Shown here: piece by piece, positions 1 to 11,099 of the stretch
Position numbering within the stretch: position 1 is the first letter of the stretch
How the letters are laid out: the number at the start of each line of letters is the position of its first letter
Assembly (NCBI GenBank): GCA_936432065.2
Contig: OW386285.2
Coordinates: 29,009,920 to 29,073,919 of the forward strand
Reading direction: 5' to 3'
Length of the DNA stretch: 64,000 nucleotides
Origin: Rutpela maculata
Lineage: Eukaryota > Arthropoda > Insecta > Coleoptera > Cerambycidae
The notes under the pieces: generated by a model
What the model was told of the DNA's origin: nothing
Database searches by the model: none
Seen by the model: the letters and a program-made list of their open reading frames with translations, nothing else
Position numbers and translations under genes: made by a program

Positions 1-1375
1 GTCTAAAGTCTCGTAATTTTACATACTCTAAATTCTGATACCCATTTAGATTTCTGTTAGTAAATACCATTGTGTTAGTCTCTGGATCATTTAATAACAA
101 TTGGTTTATGGAGAACCACTGACTTGCAAGATGCTTATTTTCAGCCATATCGGTAAACAGATAAGTGACATTATTATTTACATTTGTGGTGGTTGTATCA
201 TCTGCAAAAAGTACAAATTCAGTACTGGGAATTGCAGTGGGGAGATCGTTTATATATATTTCAGCCATACGGTAAACAGAGAAATTACATTATTATTTAC
301 ATTTGTGGTGGTTGTATCATCTGCAAAAAGCACAAATTCAGTACTGGGAATTGCAGTGGGGAGATCGTTTATATATATATCAGAAACAGTATAGGTCTCA
401 GAACTGAACCTTGTGGGACAACATGTTTTACAGTTGGCCTCTTAGAATATGTTTGATTATAGTAGCAACTCTGTTGCTTGTCTTTCAGGTAAGCATCCAT
501 CAATTCAATGCTCTCCTTTACAAAACCGTATTGGGTAAGTTTATTTAAGAGTAGCTCATGCGAAATGCAGTGGAAAGCTTTGCTCAAATCGCAAAACATA
601 GTTCCAACGTACTCCTTGTTTTCAAAACCTTTTGTGATTTTTTCAACTAGAGCCATAACAGCCTTTTCTGTAGACTTAAGTTTACGAAATCCAAATTGTG
701 TATTGCTTAATAATTTATTCTTTTCAAAATAATCAGTAATTTGGTTTTTTAGAAGTATTTCTAATATTCTAGACACTACACTTAAAAGTGCAATTGATCT
801 ATAGTTTGTTAGTTCTGTTAAGTCTCCTGTTTTAAATATCGGTATAATTTTTGATATTTTGAAGATTTCTGTGTAGATGGATGCCATTAAGATACCGTTA
901 AAAAGTTTTGTCAATGGTATAATCAATAAATCTTTGACGGCTTTTAACATTTTATAATTTATGCCAAATACATCAGTGGAATTTTTGTTTTTCAGCTGGT
1001 TAATAGCATCTCTCACTTCCCCAAAAGTTACCTCCTAAAGTTAAATGAGTGGTTACAATTTATGTTATTCAAATATATGTTAGGATTCGTTATATCATTT
1101 TCGGTGGATTTTAATTTTTCTATTACGCTATTTGGAACACTAATGAAGTGGTTATTAAATCATCTGCCTTTAGGCTTTCACATATTACATTTTGTTTAAT
1201 ATTTTTTCTTTCATTGTTTATTAAATTCCACATAGATTTTTGTTTGTTGGTTGAGTTTTAGATATAATTACTATTTGGCTGTTTTTTTGCACATGATAAT
1301 TCTTTTATATATGTTGCCTGTAACTTTTTAATGTATTGTTTTAATTCTTCTGATTGGTAATTTTGGTGCTCCAGT
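1..1375 (-). pseudogene. Non-LTR retrotransposon reverse transcriptase fragment (Jockey/CR1-like)
   Basis: Minus-strand remnant of a LINE ORF2, continuing past the window start. The best open piece is 1016 to 369 and covers the RT fingers and palm, with motifs such as VVPQGSVL and FLIYI. Upstream (about 1375-1020), frames can be followed through HQEELKQYIKKLQ and KSMWNLINNERKNIK, a usual linker before the RT. Downstream, after a TA-dinucleotide expansion that shifts the frame at about 370, the catalytic FADDT box is readable, then ASQWFSINQLLLN down to base 1. The usual G after GSVL is R, and a normal D in the SKAF box is followed by H. The gene is dead: a frameshift, a 120-bp internal duplication and several stops. 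The clade call is by motif style only. Confidence 0.85.
141..380. repeat. Tandem duplication of a 120-bp segment encoding the RT catalytic FADDT box
   Basis: Bases 141-260 and 261-380 are near-identical direct copies with only a few differences. Each encodes, on the minus strand, the segment from NDLPTAIP through FVLFADDT to NVNNNV. The junctions lie in TATATAT runs next to GATCGTT, which suggests slippage or unequal exchange at the AT dinucleotide run. Confidence 0.9.
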
Positions 1376-1639
1376 TCCAGGACCAAATCCATGGATACAG
1401 GAGTGAGTGCAGTCTTGAACAGCTTTTGTAAACGAAAAGGTTCAAGTTAATGTTATACAGAAATTTGACCCAAAGTGTGACAATGTAATCATCAGATGCC
1501 GACGCGAATAAAGAGATATTCTACAACTACGATTTAAAAGCAGACAGTACCGTCAATTTTAGCCACCAGTTTTCTGTCTTTGAGATATGAAGTTAATCAG
1601 TCGTTTATAAAGCTACGCAGTCCTAATTTGGTAATTTTT
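1376..1639. other. No recognisable feature
   Basis: About 260 bases of mixed sequence upstream of the LINE remnant, with no coding frame or repeat that I can support. Confidence 0.4.
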
Positions 1640-2295
1640 GAGAAACAGATTTACTATGCACGACATCGAATGCTCTGGCTTAGAATGTTATGAAAAGTCA
1701 AGATTTTGAGTTTGAGCACAAAAAAATGACTGTCTGTAACTTATATTTGTGCGCGTTATTACTCTGGAATGGTTTATCATATTGATTTGAAATTCGCTAT
1801 ACCTTTGTATTATTATCAACAAGATCTGGAACTAGATTACAGTTTGAACTTGAAGGATTGAGGGTAAGTAAGTTGGCAAAAAATTGTGATTTAGTGTGTG
1901 TACAAAAATCAAAGGCTTCAAAAAAAATTTTTTCATCACCCAATCCACACCCGCCCCCACCCAATGTGGCATACACATCTATATATACACTAAATTTCAG
2001 TTTTATGGACTCTCGCTTGCTTTTCCTGTCCACCACAACACTTGAACGGAATAAGATCACAATATAATCTTGTTCCACAGCTCGCTGTAATACAGAGGAG
2101 TAGCAAATTTCGAGTCAATATCATAAACGCTTTCAGAGTAGTCGTGCGCACAAGAAGAGTTACAGACAGACAGATACATTTTTTTTACTAAAATCTAAAA
2201 ATCTCTACGTTTCATGACATTCTAAGATTATTTGAAACAAAAAAAAAAATGCTATTACTATACTTCCACTCCACTACGAGAATGTGGAAGTAAAA
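1640..2295. repeat. Foldback arrangement of the dispersed 'cttccac' repeat family
   Basis: The reverse complement of about 1660-1830 matches about 2040-2230: both carry a stretch like 'aatttcaaatcaatat', then 'gcgcacaa', 'agttacagacag' and 'cattctaag'. The right arm is the 3' part of the repeat also found at 16172-16872 and 29412-30095 and ends with the same small hairpin, 'acttccac...gtggaagt', at about 2262-2294. The centre (1840-2040) holds C-rich runs and 'ttttatggactct', also shared with the other copies. So this copy is an inverted pair of repeat 3' ends. It makes no convincing protein. Confidence 0.7.
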
Positions 2296-2369
2296 ATAAT
2301 TAAAAGTCTTCTCGAAATTCAAATATAATTCACAATTCACACAAATTGGATTTTTAAATTTTTTCATTT

Positions 2370-3390
2370 AGTTCGTGGCGTTGAGGACTGCTCTGAGATT
2401 ACAATCTGTAGGCCAATGGTATATTAAGAGCACGGCTACGAGACATGTCCGTTTTCTAGAGGAGGCTACAAAACAAATTCCTCTTCTGGGAATGGGGACC
2501 GACCGCATCTCTCCTATATATAACTTCATCAAGAACTTTGAGGTAAGTCTGAATGTGTTCGGTAATGACGAGCCGGACATATCAATCTACACCGATGATT
2601 CAAAAAAGACAAACGTCAGTGGTAAAATGGTGCGCATATCAATGAACAGCAGAGCAGCCCTGCTTACCCTAAACAACTATAGGACAGGCTCGGGGTTGGT
2701 TCTGGAAATTAAGAAAAGCCCCAGATGTGCTCGCGCAAAACAATAGTGTCCAGCTCTGTTGAGTGAAAGGATATGATGGAATTTAGCGTAACGAAGAAGC
2801 GGAGGATTTAGCCCGCAAGGGATCTAAAAGAGCCCTGCATGGTTCGGAACCTGCAATAGCGCTCTCAGATTCAGTCCACAGTTCCCTGCTAAAGAACTAT
2901 ATACTTAGACGCTACGGTTGGAGTGGCCTGAGCAGCTGCAGACAAAGCAGAATGGCTTTGGCCACACCCAGTCGTAAGCTAGGCAAACACTGTCTCCAAA
3001 TGTCCAGGAGTAATCTGCGCATTTATATAGGATTACTAACCGGACACTGTAGACTAAAGAAACACCTCCATATACTGGGACTGGTAGTCACAGACAACCC
3101 CAAGTGTAGAGGGTATAATCTGGATGACGAGATTGCCGAGCATGTGCTCTGACACTGCCCTGTTCTCTCAACGAAAAGAGGATCCATACTGGGGACGTCT
3201 GGCCCAGTATGGCCAGCATAGGTGGCAGCTCACCTGGCCTTCTCCACAAATACATCACAAATGCTGGTTGGCTTGAGGAATGGGGGGGCTCGGTGGACAT
3301 GCCACCACTTACGGGGGCAGCACAATGGGCCCGCCTATGAGGCCTAAGTGCACGTAAGCGCAAGCTCACCCCCCGCCAAACAATCCAGAT
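2370..3390 (+). pseudogene. LINE ORF2 C-terminal part: RNase H domain and 3' end (R1/Jockey type)
   Basis: Degraded plus-strand remnant of a LINE with an RNase H domain. The open segment 2375-2746 includes IYTDDSKK (about 2586-2610), which corresponds to the first RNase H acid in a YTDGSK motif. After frameshifts and stops the pieces EEAEDLARKGSKRAL (about 2790-2840), IGLLTGHCRLKKHLHILGL (about 3027-3085) and CRGYNLDDEIAEHVL (about 3106-3150) follow, the usual order for the C-terminus with its Cys/His knuckle. The last about 100 bases match, inverted, the element at 13770-14395 ('atgaggcct...gtgcacg...gcgcaagctcac'), so both belong to one family. The RT domain is missing, consistent with 5' truncation. 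Confidence 0.85.
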
Positions 3391-4106
3391 CCAGAATTTT
3401 TTCTTTTAATTCTATTATTACTATTTCATCATAATTTACGTGTTATTAGTTCAAACATTTTTACGGATTTTTCTATCTTCATGTAAATTTGATATGAACT
3501 ACACTGGAATTAGATGCTTAATATTTTAAATGTTATGGGGATATTTACACCTATATTTACGTTCAACATAAACACACTTCACAGATTTGAATACATTTAT
3601 TGACATTCAATAAATAATTATTATAAATTAAATGTTTACAACTCAGATGCTTTTTATAATTGTGACATTTTCTTTTAAGAAATGTTGATGTTTATTTCAC
3701 AAAAATGAAGGATAATAATACTACTAATACTAATATCATTTTTATTTTCAATTTAATTTATTTATTGCACCTGAATTGTTTACATTTTAATCGCTATTAA
3801 TTTATGATTGACATGTGTCTATTTACTAAATGTAAAATCCTATATTTATTTTATATACCATTTTTATAACATTCTGTAATATAATATACGGATATTATTC
3901 AATTAAAAACACATTTTCCACTTTTTTACCGGCTTATTACAGAATATTATGAGCGTTTGTTTCCCATGCTTTTGAAAGTGTGAAATAGGACAGACTGTAG
4001 GCTGTATTATTGAAGACGAGGACTCCCATATTTGGTCTTTATTATTTGCCGTCTGTATGAAGAAAGCTCTGTTTTGGTGAAAATAGGAAACACTAATTTC
4101 GACAAA
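3391..4106. other. AT-rich stretch, no gene seen
   Basis: Very AT-rich, low-information sequence after the LINE 3' end. I see no open frame with coding character and no clear repeat. Confidence 0.5.
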
Positions 4107-4493
4107 TCGTCGGTTAAGAGTGTCAACCTGCTAACTCCACTTTATGCTGAAATAAGACTATTGATAGTATTTAAAAATAGCGGTCTTGTTACACCTCTGT
4201 GCAAAGCCGCTTACTCGGAATTGGATTCAAAATAGCCATATTTATGTGATATATATATACCTGCTATCTCCCGAACTTGCTTTGTATCACCGAAACATTG
4301 CTATCTCCGTAAAAAATAAACGTATGTATATTGTAGATAATATTTCATTAAAAAATACGTAAAATATATAGATAAAAAAAGTGTAATTTAAATTTTCCTC
4401 CAAAATAATTTCTTGGTAAAACTATACTGTTTTTCTAGCCTCCTGTAAAATTTGCTTTTATGGAGTTAGCAGGTTAACACTCTTAACCGACGA
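4107..4493. mobile_element. MITE-like element with 33-bp terminal inverted repeats
   Basis: The left end (4107-4139) begins TCGTCGGTTAAGAGTGT and the right end (4461-4493) is its reverse complement, with one mismatch in 33 bases. The 387-bp interior is AT-rich, and its short open frame has no recognisable product. No clear target duplication is visible. The element abuts an RTE-like RT scrap that starts just after it. The family is not identified. Confidence 0.8.
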
Positions 4494-4494
4494 A

Positions 4495-4625
4495 ATGTAA
4501 AGTTGGCAAAGGCGTCGAATAGGGTTGCGTTCTGTCACCAATGCTCATTAACATCTATAGTGAACACGTGATGCGACGTATGTTGGACGACTCGTCAAAG
4601 AAGTTTTATAACTAGAAGCAGATAT
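4495..4625 (+). pseudogene. RTE-like reverse transcriptase scrap
   Basis: The plus strand reads VGKGVE, a stop, then GCVLSPMLINIYSEHVMRRM. This is the conserved block before the catalytic box in RTE-type retrotransposons (GVRQGC-LSP-LFNIYSE). An expected RQ is replaced by a stop. Reading continues weakly to about 4680 without a clear YADD box. It is a very old fragment. Confidence 0.7.
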
Positions 4626-4761
4626 CCGGCTACAACTGTGTTGTCAACATCTCGTATTCAATCTCAGAAATTACATTTTGTAACTATCTCTTTCTTTATA
4701 GCGAAATTGTCATAGCCACATCTCTTTCTAGAGCCACGCAAATTTTGACATGACAAATATA

Positions 4762-5098
4762 TGTAAATATAATTGAAAAATTAATCGACTTACCTGAAGA
4801 TTAATTTAAATTATTTATATGAAGAATGTTCTCCGAAACAATTACATAACACAGGTAGTTTCCATCTATTCAGCGATTGAGTCAAAATGTTTAAAGTCAC
4901 AATGTTTAAAGTCAGTTTTTTCCTCCTATTCCCTCTCAGATCCTTACCAGTCGAGCCGTTAACTTCTATTGTATTGTGCTAAAATAGACCTTTGGAAAGG
5001 GGTTTGTAAGGGACGGTGTAATTGTTTCGGAGAGAATTGTTCATATAATTTAAATTAATCTTTGGGTAATTCGATTAATTTTTCAATTATATTTTACA
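4762..5098. mobile_element. Foldback MITE with about 75-bp inverted arms
   Basis: The left arm 4762-4847 begins TGTAAATATAATTGAAAAAT, and the right arm 5017-5098 is its approximate reverse complement. The inner ends of the arms share CTCCGAAACAATTAC. The spacer holds 'ttaaagtcac/aatgtttaaagtca' and no coding frame. A 22-base stretch starting 'aacaattacataacac' occurs both inside (about 4837) and just outside (about 5112) as a direct repeat. Confidence 0.75.
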
Positions 5099-5869
5099 AT
5101 TTTCTTCTTCAACAATTACATAACACAGGTAGATGTTTAAAAGAACATGATCTATTCTAAGAGCACATGTATTAGCAGTTTTGCGTTCTTGACGCCACTC
5201 CCATTAAACATTTCCTTATGTTAATTTTATATGATGACAATTTTTCTAGTAAGACCAACAGATCCGGAGATATTTTCAAAAAACTCATTATTACTGTCTG
5301 TCAAGCGAAAGTAAAAACGGCAAAAGAATACGGCACCCGCCTATGGAATATCAGAAATATTTACATCAACTAGCTATCTTCTCCTTTTTGTCACGTTGGT
5401 TCTTTCCCTAGGCACACAGTTGTAGAGTTGTAGAAAGTTATGCTAATACAAAATCATATAGAATGTTTCTATATTATTTATAAACACCAAATAAAAAAGA
5501 ATGTATATCAAATGTCATCTATTTTGATTCTGTTAGTAACTTTGATGATTTTTTAAATAGACGACTAGGCTATTTAGTACAGTAACTAGAGGTTTTAACT
5601 TCGGAATGTCATATGAGACGGATTTCGTTCATTTCTGGCAACTTAATAGTAAATGCATCAAAGAAAAGTTTCTATATTATGCGGCGGCTTGCTAATTTAT
5701 AGGGGGTGGATTTTCAGGGGGTGGCAACTAAGAAAAAATGAAAAACATTGGAGCTGAAAGAAAATAAAATTATAAGAAGAAAAGGTATTTCAAAACAATA
5801 AGTATTACACTGAGCGAAAACATGCTAGAGACAAATAAGAAAGCTATTAAAATGAGGATGAATTTCGTT
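5099..5869. other. No recognisable gene
   Basis: AT-rich sequence with short frames only. Nothing beyond the 22-base direct repeat at its left edge stands out. Confidence 0.4.
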
Positions 5870-7125
5870 CTTTTCTAATGTCTGTAGAGTTAATGGTTTC
5901 GGAGATCTGGAAGTATAAATGTGGCGTTCGGACGTCTATAAGACGTAGTATTTAGTTTAAATGTTAAATATCTCAGAAACTATGACACTTACGTCAAAAG
6001 TGGTAAGAACCAAAATGAATTAATTAGGCTTTCAAATGATTTCTATAGCATAAAAACAATGTACTTTTCAAATTTTTTTAACAAAATGTCGCCATTTTGT
6101 TAATGTAAGTAGTCAACAAATAAGAAAATATATTCCCATGTACTGTTTTTCGTTTATATATAGTATGATCTAGACGCTCAAATTTTTTCGTCCGCTTACA
6201 ACGCTTGCTTTAGAAAAAAATGCATTGTAAACTGTAAAGGAATTTTAGAAAGAAAGTAACATTTTTATTTTTCTGTAAATATCTCAATAAATATTAGTTT
6301 TAGAGAAAATATAGTAGGCATCAAAATTGAAGCTTATAAAATGAGAATTAATTTGCTTTGTTATTTGTGTAGGGTGGATAGTTTCGGAGATATCTAATTT
6401 ATAGATGGCATCCGACCGTTGTTATGATGAAGTGTTTAGTTTAAAATGTTGAATATCTTAGAAACTGTGACAATTCTATAGAAAATTCTAAGGAACAAAA
6501 CTAAAGATAATTAATCAATCTTTAAAATATTTTGGGGCGAGCTTAGAGGCGACTTCAATGTGAATGTCAGTCGATATTCCGTTGAAGCAACGTCGAGCGC
6601 GGTTAGTACTTCGATGGGAAATACAGCTTCTCCCACCTTCTAGCGGTTTGTATATCAGTGTATACGCGCAAGCTACGTAATTTCAGACGATGATTACGTA
6701 GTAGATATACCATTCTTCGGAGGGGATGTAAAACAGGCGATCCCTTGTCTATTAAATGTTAGGCAAGTAAAAGATCCCTACTCTTCTTAAGGGAAGAGGT
6801 TCGGCAAAAATTTCCAGGTTGGATAGCTCGTCTCCTGGCGTCGGTGATAGGCCCTGGTAGCGGAAATAGGCCGACGTTAAATAAATAGATAAAAAAATAT
6901 ATATTTTGTTTTTGTTTTTACATCACAAAAAATAAAGAAGTTATGGTTGATTCAATGTGCGTTTCACATTTTTTTTTAACAAAATGTCGGTATTTTGTTA
7001 TTGCAATTGCTGAGTAATTAATTTTTCTTTCCAAAATGCTGTTTTTCGTTAATATATAGCATCACCTACATGCTCAATTTATTTTGTTCCTTTAACGTAG
7101 TTGTTTTAGAAAAATTTAGAAAAAG
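5870..7125. repeat. Old tandem duplication, second copy split by a SINE
   Basis: Unit 1 (about 5870-6240) and unit 2 (about 6350-6534 plus 6909-7110) share an ordered series of stretches: 'tttcggagat', 'aaatatctcagaaact'/'gaatatcttagaaact', 'acaaaatgtcg-cattttgtta', 'ctgtttttcgttaatatata' and 'acgctcaattt'. Divergence is high (perhaps 25-30%). There is no protein. The break in unit 2 is exactly the SINE at 6535-6900. Confidence 0.7.
6535..6900 (+). mobile_element. SINE with 5S rRNA-like head (SINE3-type)
   Basis: A 366-bp insertion flanked by an 8-bp direct repeat, ATATTTTG (6527-6534 and 6901-6908). Bases 6581-6619 strongly resemble the middle of insect 5S rRNA, including GAAGCAACGTCGAGCGCGG and GTTAGTACTTCGATGGGA, which spans the internal Pol III control region (intermediate element and box C). 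Weaker similarity runs back to the element start, as expected of a complete 5S head. After the GATGGGA block the similarity ends and an unrelated body follows, closing with a short AT tail (TTAAATAAATAGATAAAAAA). A 5S head is known from SINE3-class elements. The body's partner LINE is not identified. A chance 5S pseudogene is less likely given the tail and duplication. Confidence 0.75.
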
Positions 7126-8420
7126 AAATTCCATCCGACATGTTAGAGCCGCTATTTTGAATTTATTTATTTTGCCTCCAGATTCGGAATCAGCGATCCC
7201 AAAAACATAACTATCCTACGTTTCAAAAATAAATTAGTAATATTACCTCAAATATTCAATATTCAAATTAGGGGTGAGGATAAGAGAAAGTATCTGGACA
7301 TTTTACTATTATAATAACCCATAAAGAAAAATTATCATTACATATGAAGTTTTACATATTTTTTACTTCTAGGTACTGTACTAATTGTTATTTAGCGTTT
7401 CATATTCTTGTAAATTATGCCAATTATAAAAATATCACTACATAGATCGCCTCGTATATAGAGGAAAGATAACAAATTGTCATTAACCGATATGATGAGT
7501 GGTTAAACATGGCTTTGAACTAATAGACAGCAAACAATAAAATTATTGACTTGTCGTGACAAACGACATAATTGATACAGGCAGAGTGTACAAGTGAGGA
7601 GGAGGCGGCGTTGTACAAATACACTACATGACATATAAATCAATGTCGGCTGGAATGTAAAAGGAAGTTTTGTCGAATACATGAATATGACATAGGAATC
7701 AATGAGAGGGCAGACGAAATTGATTAATGTACCGAAGCATGGGGCAAAGCACACTGTAGTACAAAAAATCAGAGTATAAGGCCACAGGGTCTAGACAGTA
7801 AGTGTATGGAATTAGAGAGAAATATTTATTTTGTCTAACAAAAAAAATTTTGTAGTGTGTTTTAAATAAAAAGAACACACTTGAGAATTTATTTGTTATG
7901 CTATGGAAGCTGTGTAGTAAACACATTTTAAGTAACAATACCAAATAAACCCTAATTGTGAAATATGTTAAATTATAATAATGACGTAGTAGGTGAATAA
8001 AACTAAGCATGAAAAATAAGATTTCAATGATTATTTGGGGGGAGGGGGAGTAATTTTTTTTAAGAAATGCAATCTATATTATCAGGAAGTTACAGTAAGT
8101 TTTATACAATCTGGAAGGTAAGTGTTTTTTAAAAATTAAGCTTCAATTTTGCTCTTTTTTTAATATCTCGAGTTTTGTTCACCGGATCAGGTCAAAAAAA
8201 ATCTAATTGTTTGTAACCGATCTGCTATTTTATTTCTTTGCAGAAAAATTAAAACCTCGAAAATTTCAAATTCTACATAAAATTGAAAAATAGTAAATAT
8301 TTTTAATGAAACTTGGTGAAGATATGGGTCTTATAGATGTAAACTATTATGGAAACTTACAAATAAAAATATATATTATTTTCTCTAAAATACGAAATTT
8401 TCGAGAAACCTTCTCAGTAT
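7126..8420. other. No recognisable gene
   Basis: AT-rich. Two overlapping minus-strand open frames (about 7503-8010) look like chance frames: rich in L, Y, F and C, with no motif. Confidence 0.45.
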
Positions 8421-8424
8421 TATA

Positions 8425-8500
8425 CAGGGTGTTTGGTAGAACGATTCCGACCCTGAACAAGGATATAGAGGGGATCATTTGGCATATATAGAACCAAACA
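8425..8500. mobile_element. Loose DNA-transposon end (TACAGGGTGTTTGG type)
   Basis: TACAGGGTGTTTGGTAGAAC at about 8425 has the form of a Tc1/mariner-type inverted-repeat terminus (compare TACAGGGTGTCCCGG at 32146). No partner end is visible nearby. Confidence 0.35.
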
Positions 8501-9390
8501 TATCTATATGAAAAATCCTACGATTTTTTACTTTTTTTATATCTCCATTTTTTATCAGTTTTGTAATTATTGCGTCCTAATATTGCACTTTGGATATTTT
8601 GAAATATATTTTTTCTTTGTCCAAAGTAAATAATCTTCCAAAAGATAAATAAGTTATCAAATTACAAATATAAATCTATAAATATCAAAACATCAAAGTA
8701 TATGGTTGAATGAAAGTAAGCACAAAAATAATATAACTAGCATAAAATACTGTTAGATAAAAATATAGTCTTTATTGTTAAATAAAATTTAAAAATGATA
8801 ATAAAATACAGAATGATAATAAAATACATATATAAATGTCTTAAAAAGAGCAACATATTCGCATATTTTTATTAAAATCTAATTACATTTTTTACTAGTA
8901 GTTATAAATTATACCTTTCCTTGTTTGTTTATTTGTCACAACAGCTGTATGTGAATGTATACCTATAATTTCACTGATAAGCCCACTCTTATATTTAATT
9001 TTTTTATCTAAAATAGATACTTCGTCAATGTTAAAATGATGATTTTCCATGAAATAATCTCTCTCTCTTTATATTTTTCTTTGAACATTAGCAAAGATCT
9101 GTATAACTATGCACAGTATTTTCATTTCTATAACATTAATAAAGTTATTAAATTTTAATTGTCTTACCTACATTTAAAATGTGTTCTTCTTTCCGATGCA
9201 TTTAGCATGTATTTTTAGTTTTCAGTTAAATAAACATAAAGGGTACAGTATATACCATCGGGACCCATAACCATGAGATATTTACGCACAATTATCTAAT
9301 CATAATATTTCGTTCAAACATTTAAATTGGCTTGATTTTCTAAACGCGCTGTAGTAGCTCACTTACCCCAGATAAAGGATTTTGGGTTGT

Positions 9391-10000
9391 TATGGAAGAA
9401 GAAACAAAAAAAGAAACAACAAAAAACAGCATCTATATTATTTATGATATCTACAATTTTTTATTTTTGCAAAATGGTGATATATTTTATAAAAGAACAA
9501 TATTAAAAACTTATTTTTTGCATTAATATATGTTCTTAATTAAAATGACTTATGATATATCCTCCCATAAATGGTGAGCCCGACGTGAACGTTTTTACAG
9601 AACTGTTAAAACTGCTTTAACTGCTAGAGCTAACTGGTCACATTGAGTAGGTGAACTCCCTATTATACTATTAGCTTTTAGAACGATTTCCAAAGATTTA
9701 CAATGTTCTTCTACCGAACTAATTTTTGGTCAAACTCTACGATTACCTGGCGAATTTTTCATAAAGTCATATAATACTCCTGACATTCCTTACTACCAAA
9801 TTACGAACCTGTTTTAATAATTTTACTTTGGGTTGTCATGGAAGAAGAAACAAAAAAAGAAACAACATCTATATTATTTATGGTATCGACAATTTTTAAT
9901 TGTTGCAAAATGAGGAAATGTTTCATAAAAGAACATTAAAAACGTATTTTTTACTTTAACATATGTTCTTAATAAAAATGAAGCTTTATTAAGATATACT
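9391..10000. repeat. Diverged direct repeat, about 170 bp x 2
   Basis: 9391-9560 and 9836-9998 share 'atggaagaagaaac', 'acatctatattatttatg', 'tttttgcaaaatg', 'ataaaagaac' and 'catatgttcttaat'. Spacing is about 440 bp. The sequence in between is unique, with no gene. Confidence 0.7.
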
Positions 10001-11099
10001 CTACCATACTCGCATCTCATATCATGTAACTATTTGTAGTTTACCTCCTTGATTATATTATCTGCTTAGTTTCATAACTAAAAAATTAGGTCGATAAAAC
10101 GGAAACTAACGCGGAAAAGACTGAGGATGAAAGTTAAGAAGCTAACCAAATTAGTCACGTTCTCTAAAATGTGTGGATAAAAGCATTCTTTTGATCTTTG
10201 ATATAGCGTAAAATGTTTGTAAGATAATCTTATAAGTACGTATTTAACCCAGAGCTTTAAAACTGCAGAATTAACTGAAAGATGCTTGAATACGATCAAG
10301 ATAATTTCCTCTGAAGTTGCTTGTTGCATGTCCTATATGGGCTGCATTTTTACAGCATATTAACTTATCTTTACTGGCATCATAAACAGGACGAAGGAAG
10401 ATAAATATTTAGTTTTTGTCTCCCAAAATTTATTGTTTCAGCTTTTAGCCATTATTAGAGGCTTAAGCACTAAACTAATGGTGTAAAGTACAATCGTTAT
10501 CTGTTTATATTACTCAGATTTGTTTAATATATATTAGAAAAGTATTCGGCCTGGTTTTTAGTCAATAATAAGGGTAAAATCTAACATATTGAAATATCGG
10601 GTGTGTATGGTATAAAATGGTAACAATTGTGATGCATTATATGTAGGTCACAATGGTAGAAGCATGCGTGTAAGGTTAAGGGCATAGAAGAGGTATTTTA
10701 GACAAGAAATGGAAACATATACGTGATAAATCTGAATATACTATGTGAAACAAAAAAACAAAGTGTTTTTTATCTTTCTTAATTTTCCTTAAGTATTCTC
10801 CATCAAAAACCGACTCCTAAGAATATGCAATTCATAAATAGCGTTATTTTATATTTATACGTGAAGATATCCTGCCAACACTGAATTTTTCTAGCACATC
10901 AACAGAAATGCACGTGATACAAATTCCTTTCAGGAAAATAATATCTCTCCAAAAAATATAAAATATTGCGACAAGGAAAACGTTAAAAAAGGAGAAGTCG
11001 CCTAAACAAGTATGCTAAAAAAGGAGCAACATACAAACAACATCGGACGTGGAATATAAATGAAAAATTTAAAGAAACATTAAAAGAAAAAAGGGTGGC
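10001..11099. other. No recognisable gene
   Basis: AT-rich. One 83-codon minus-strand frame (10078-10329) has no motif and is treated as chance. Confidence 0.4.

Noticed and set aside
101..456. Plus-strand open frames over the LINE
   Set aside because: They are antisense shadows of the RT reading frame and of its duplicated catalytic segment.
7503..8010. Overlapping 83- and 103-codon minus-strand frames
   Set aside because: Aromatic and leucine-rich composition typical of chance frames in AT-rich DNA; no motif.
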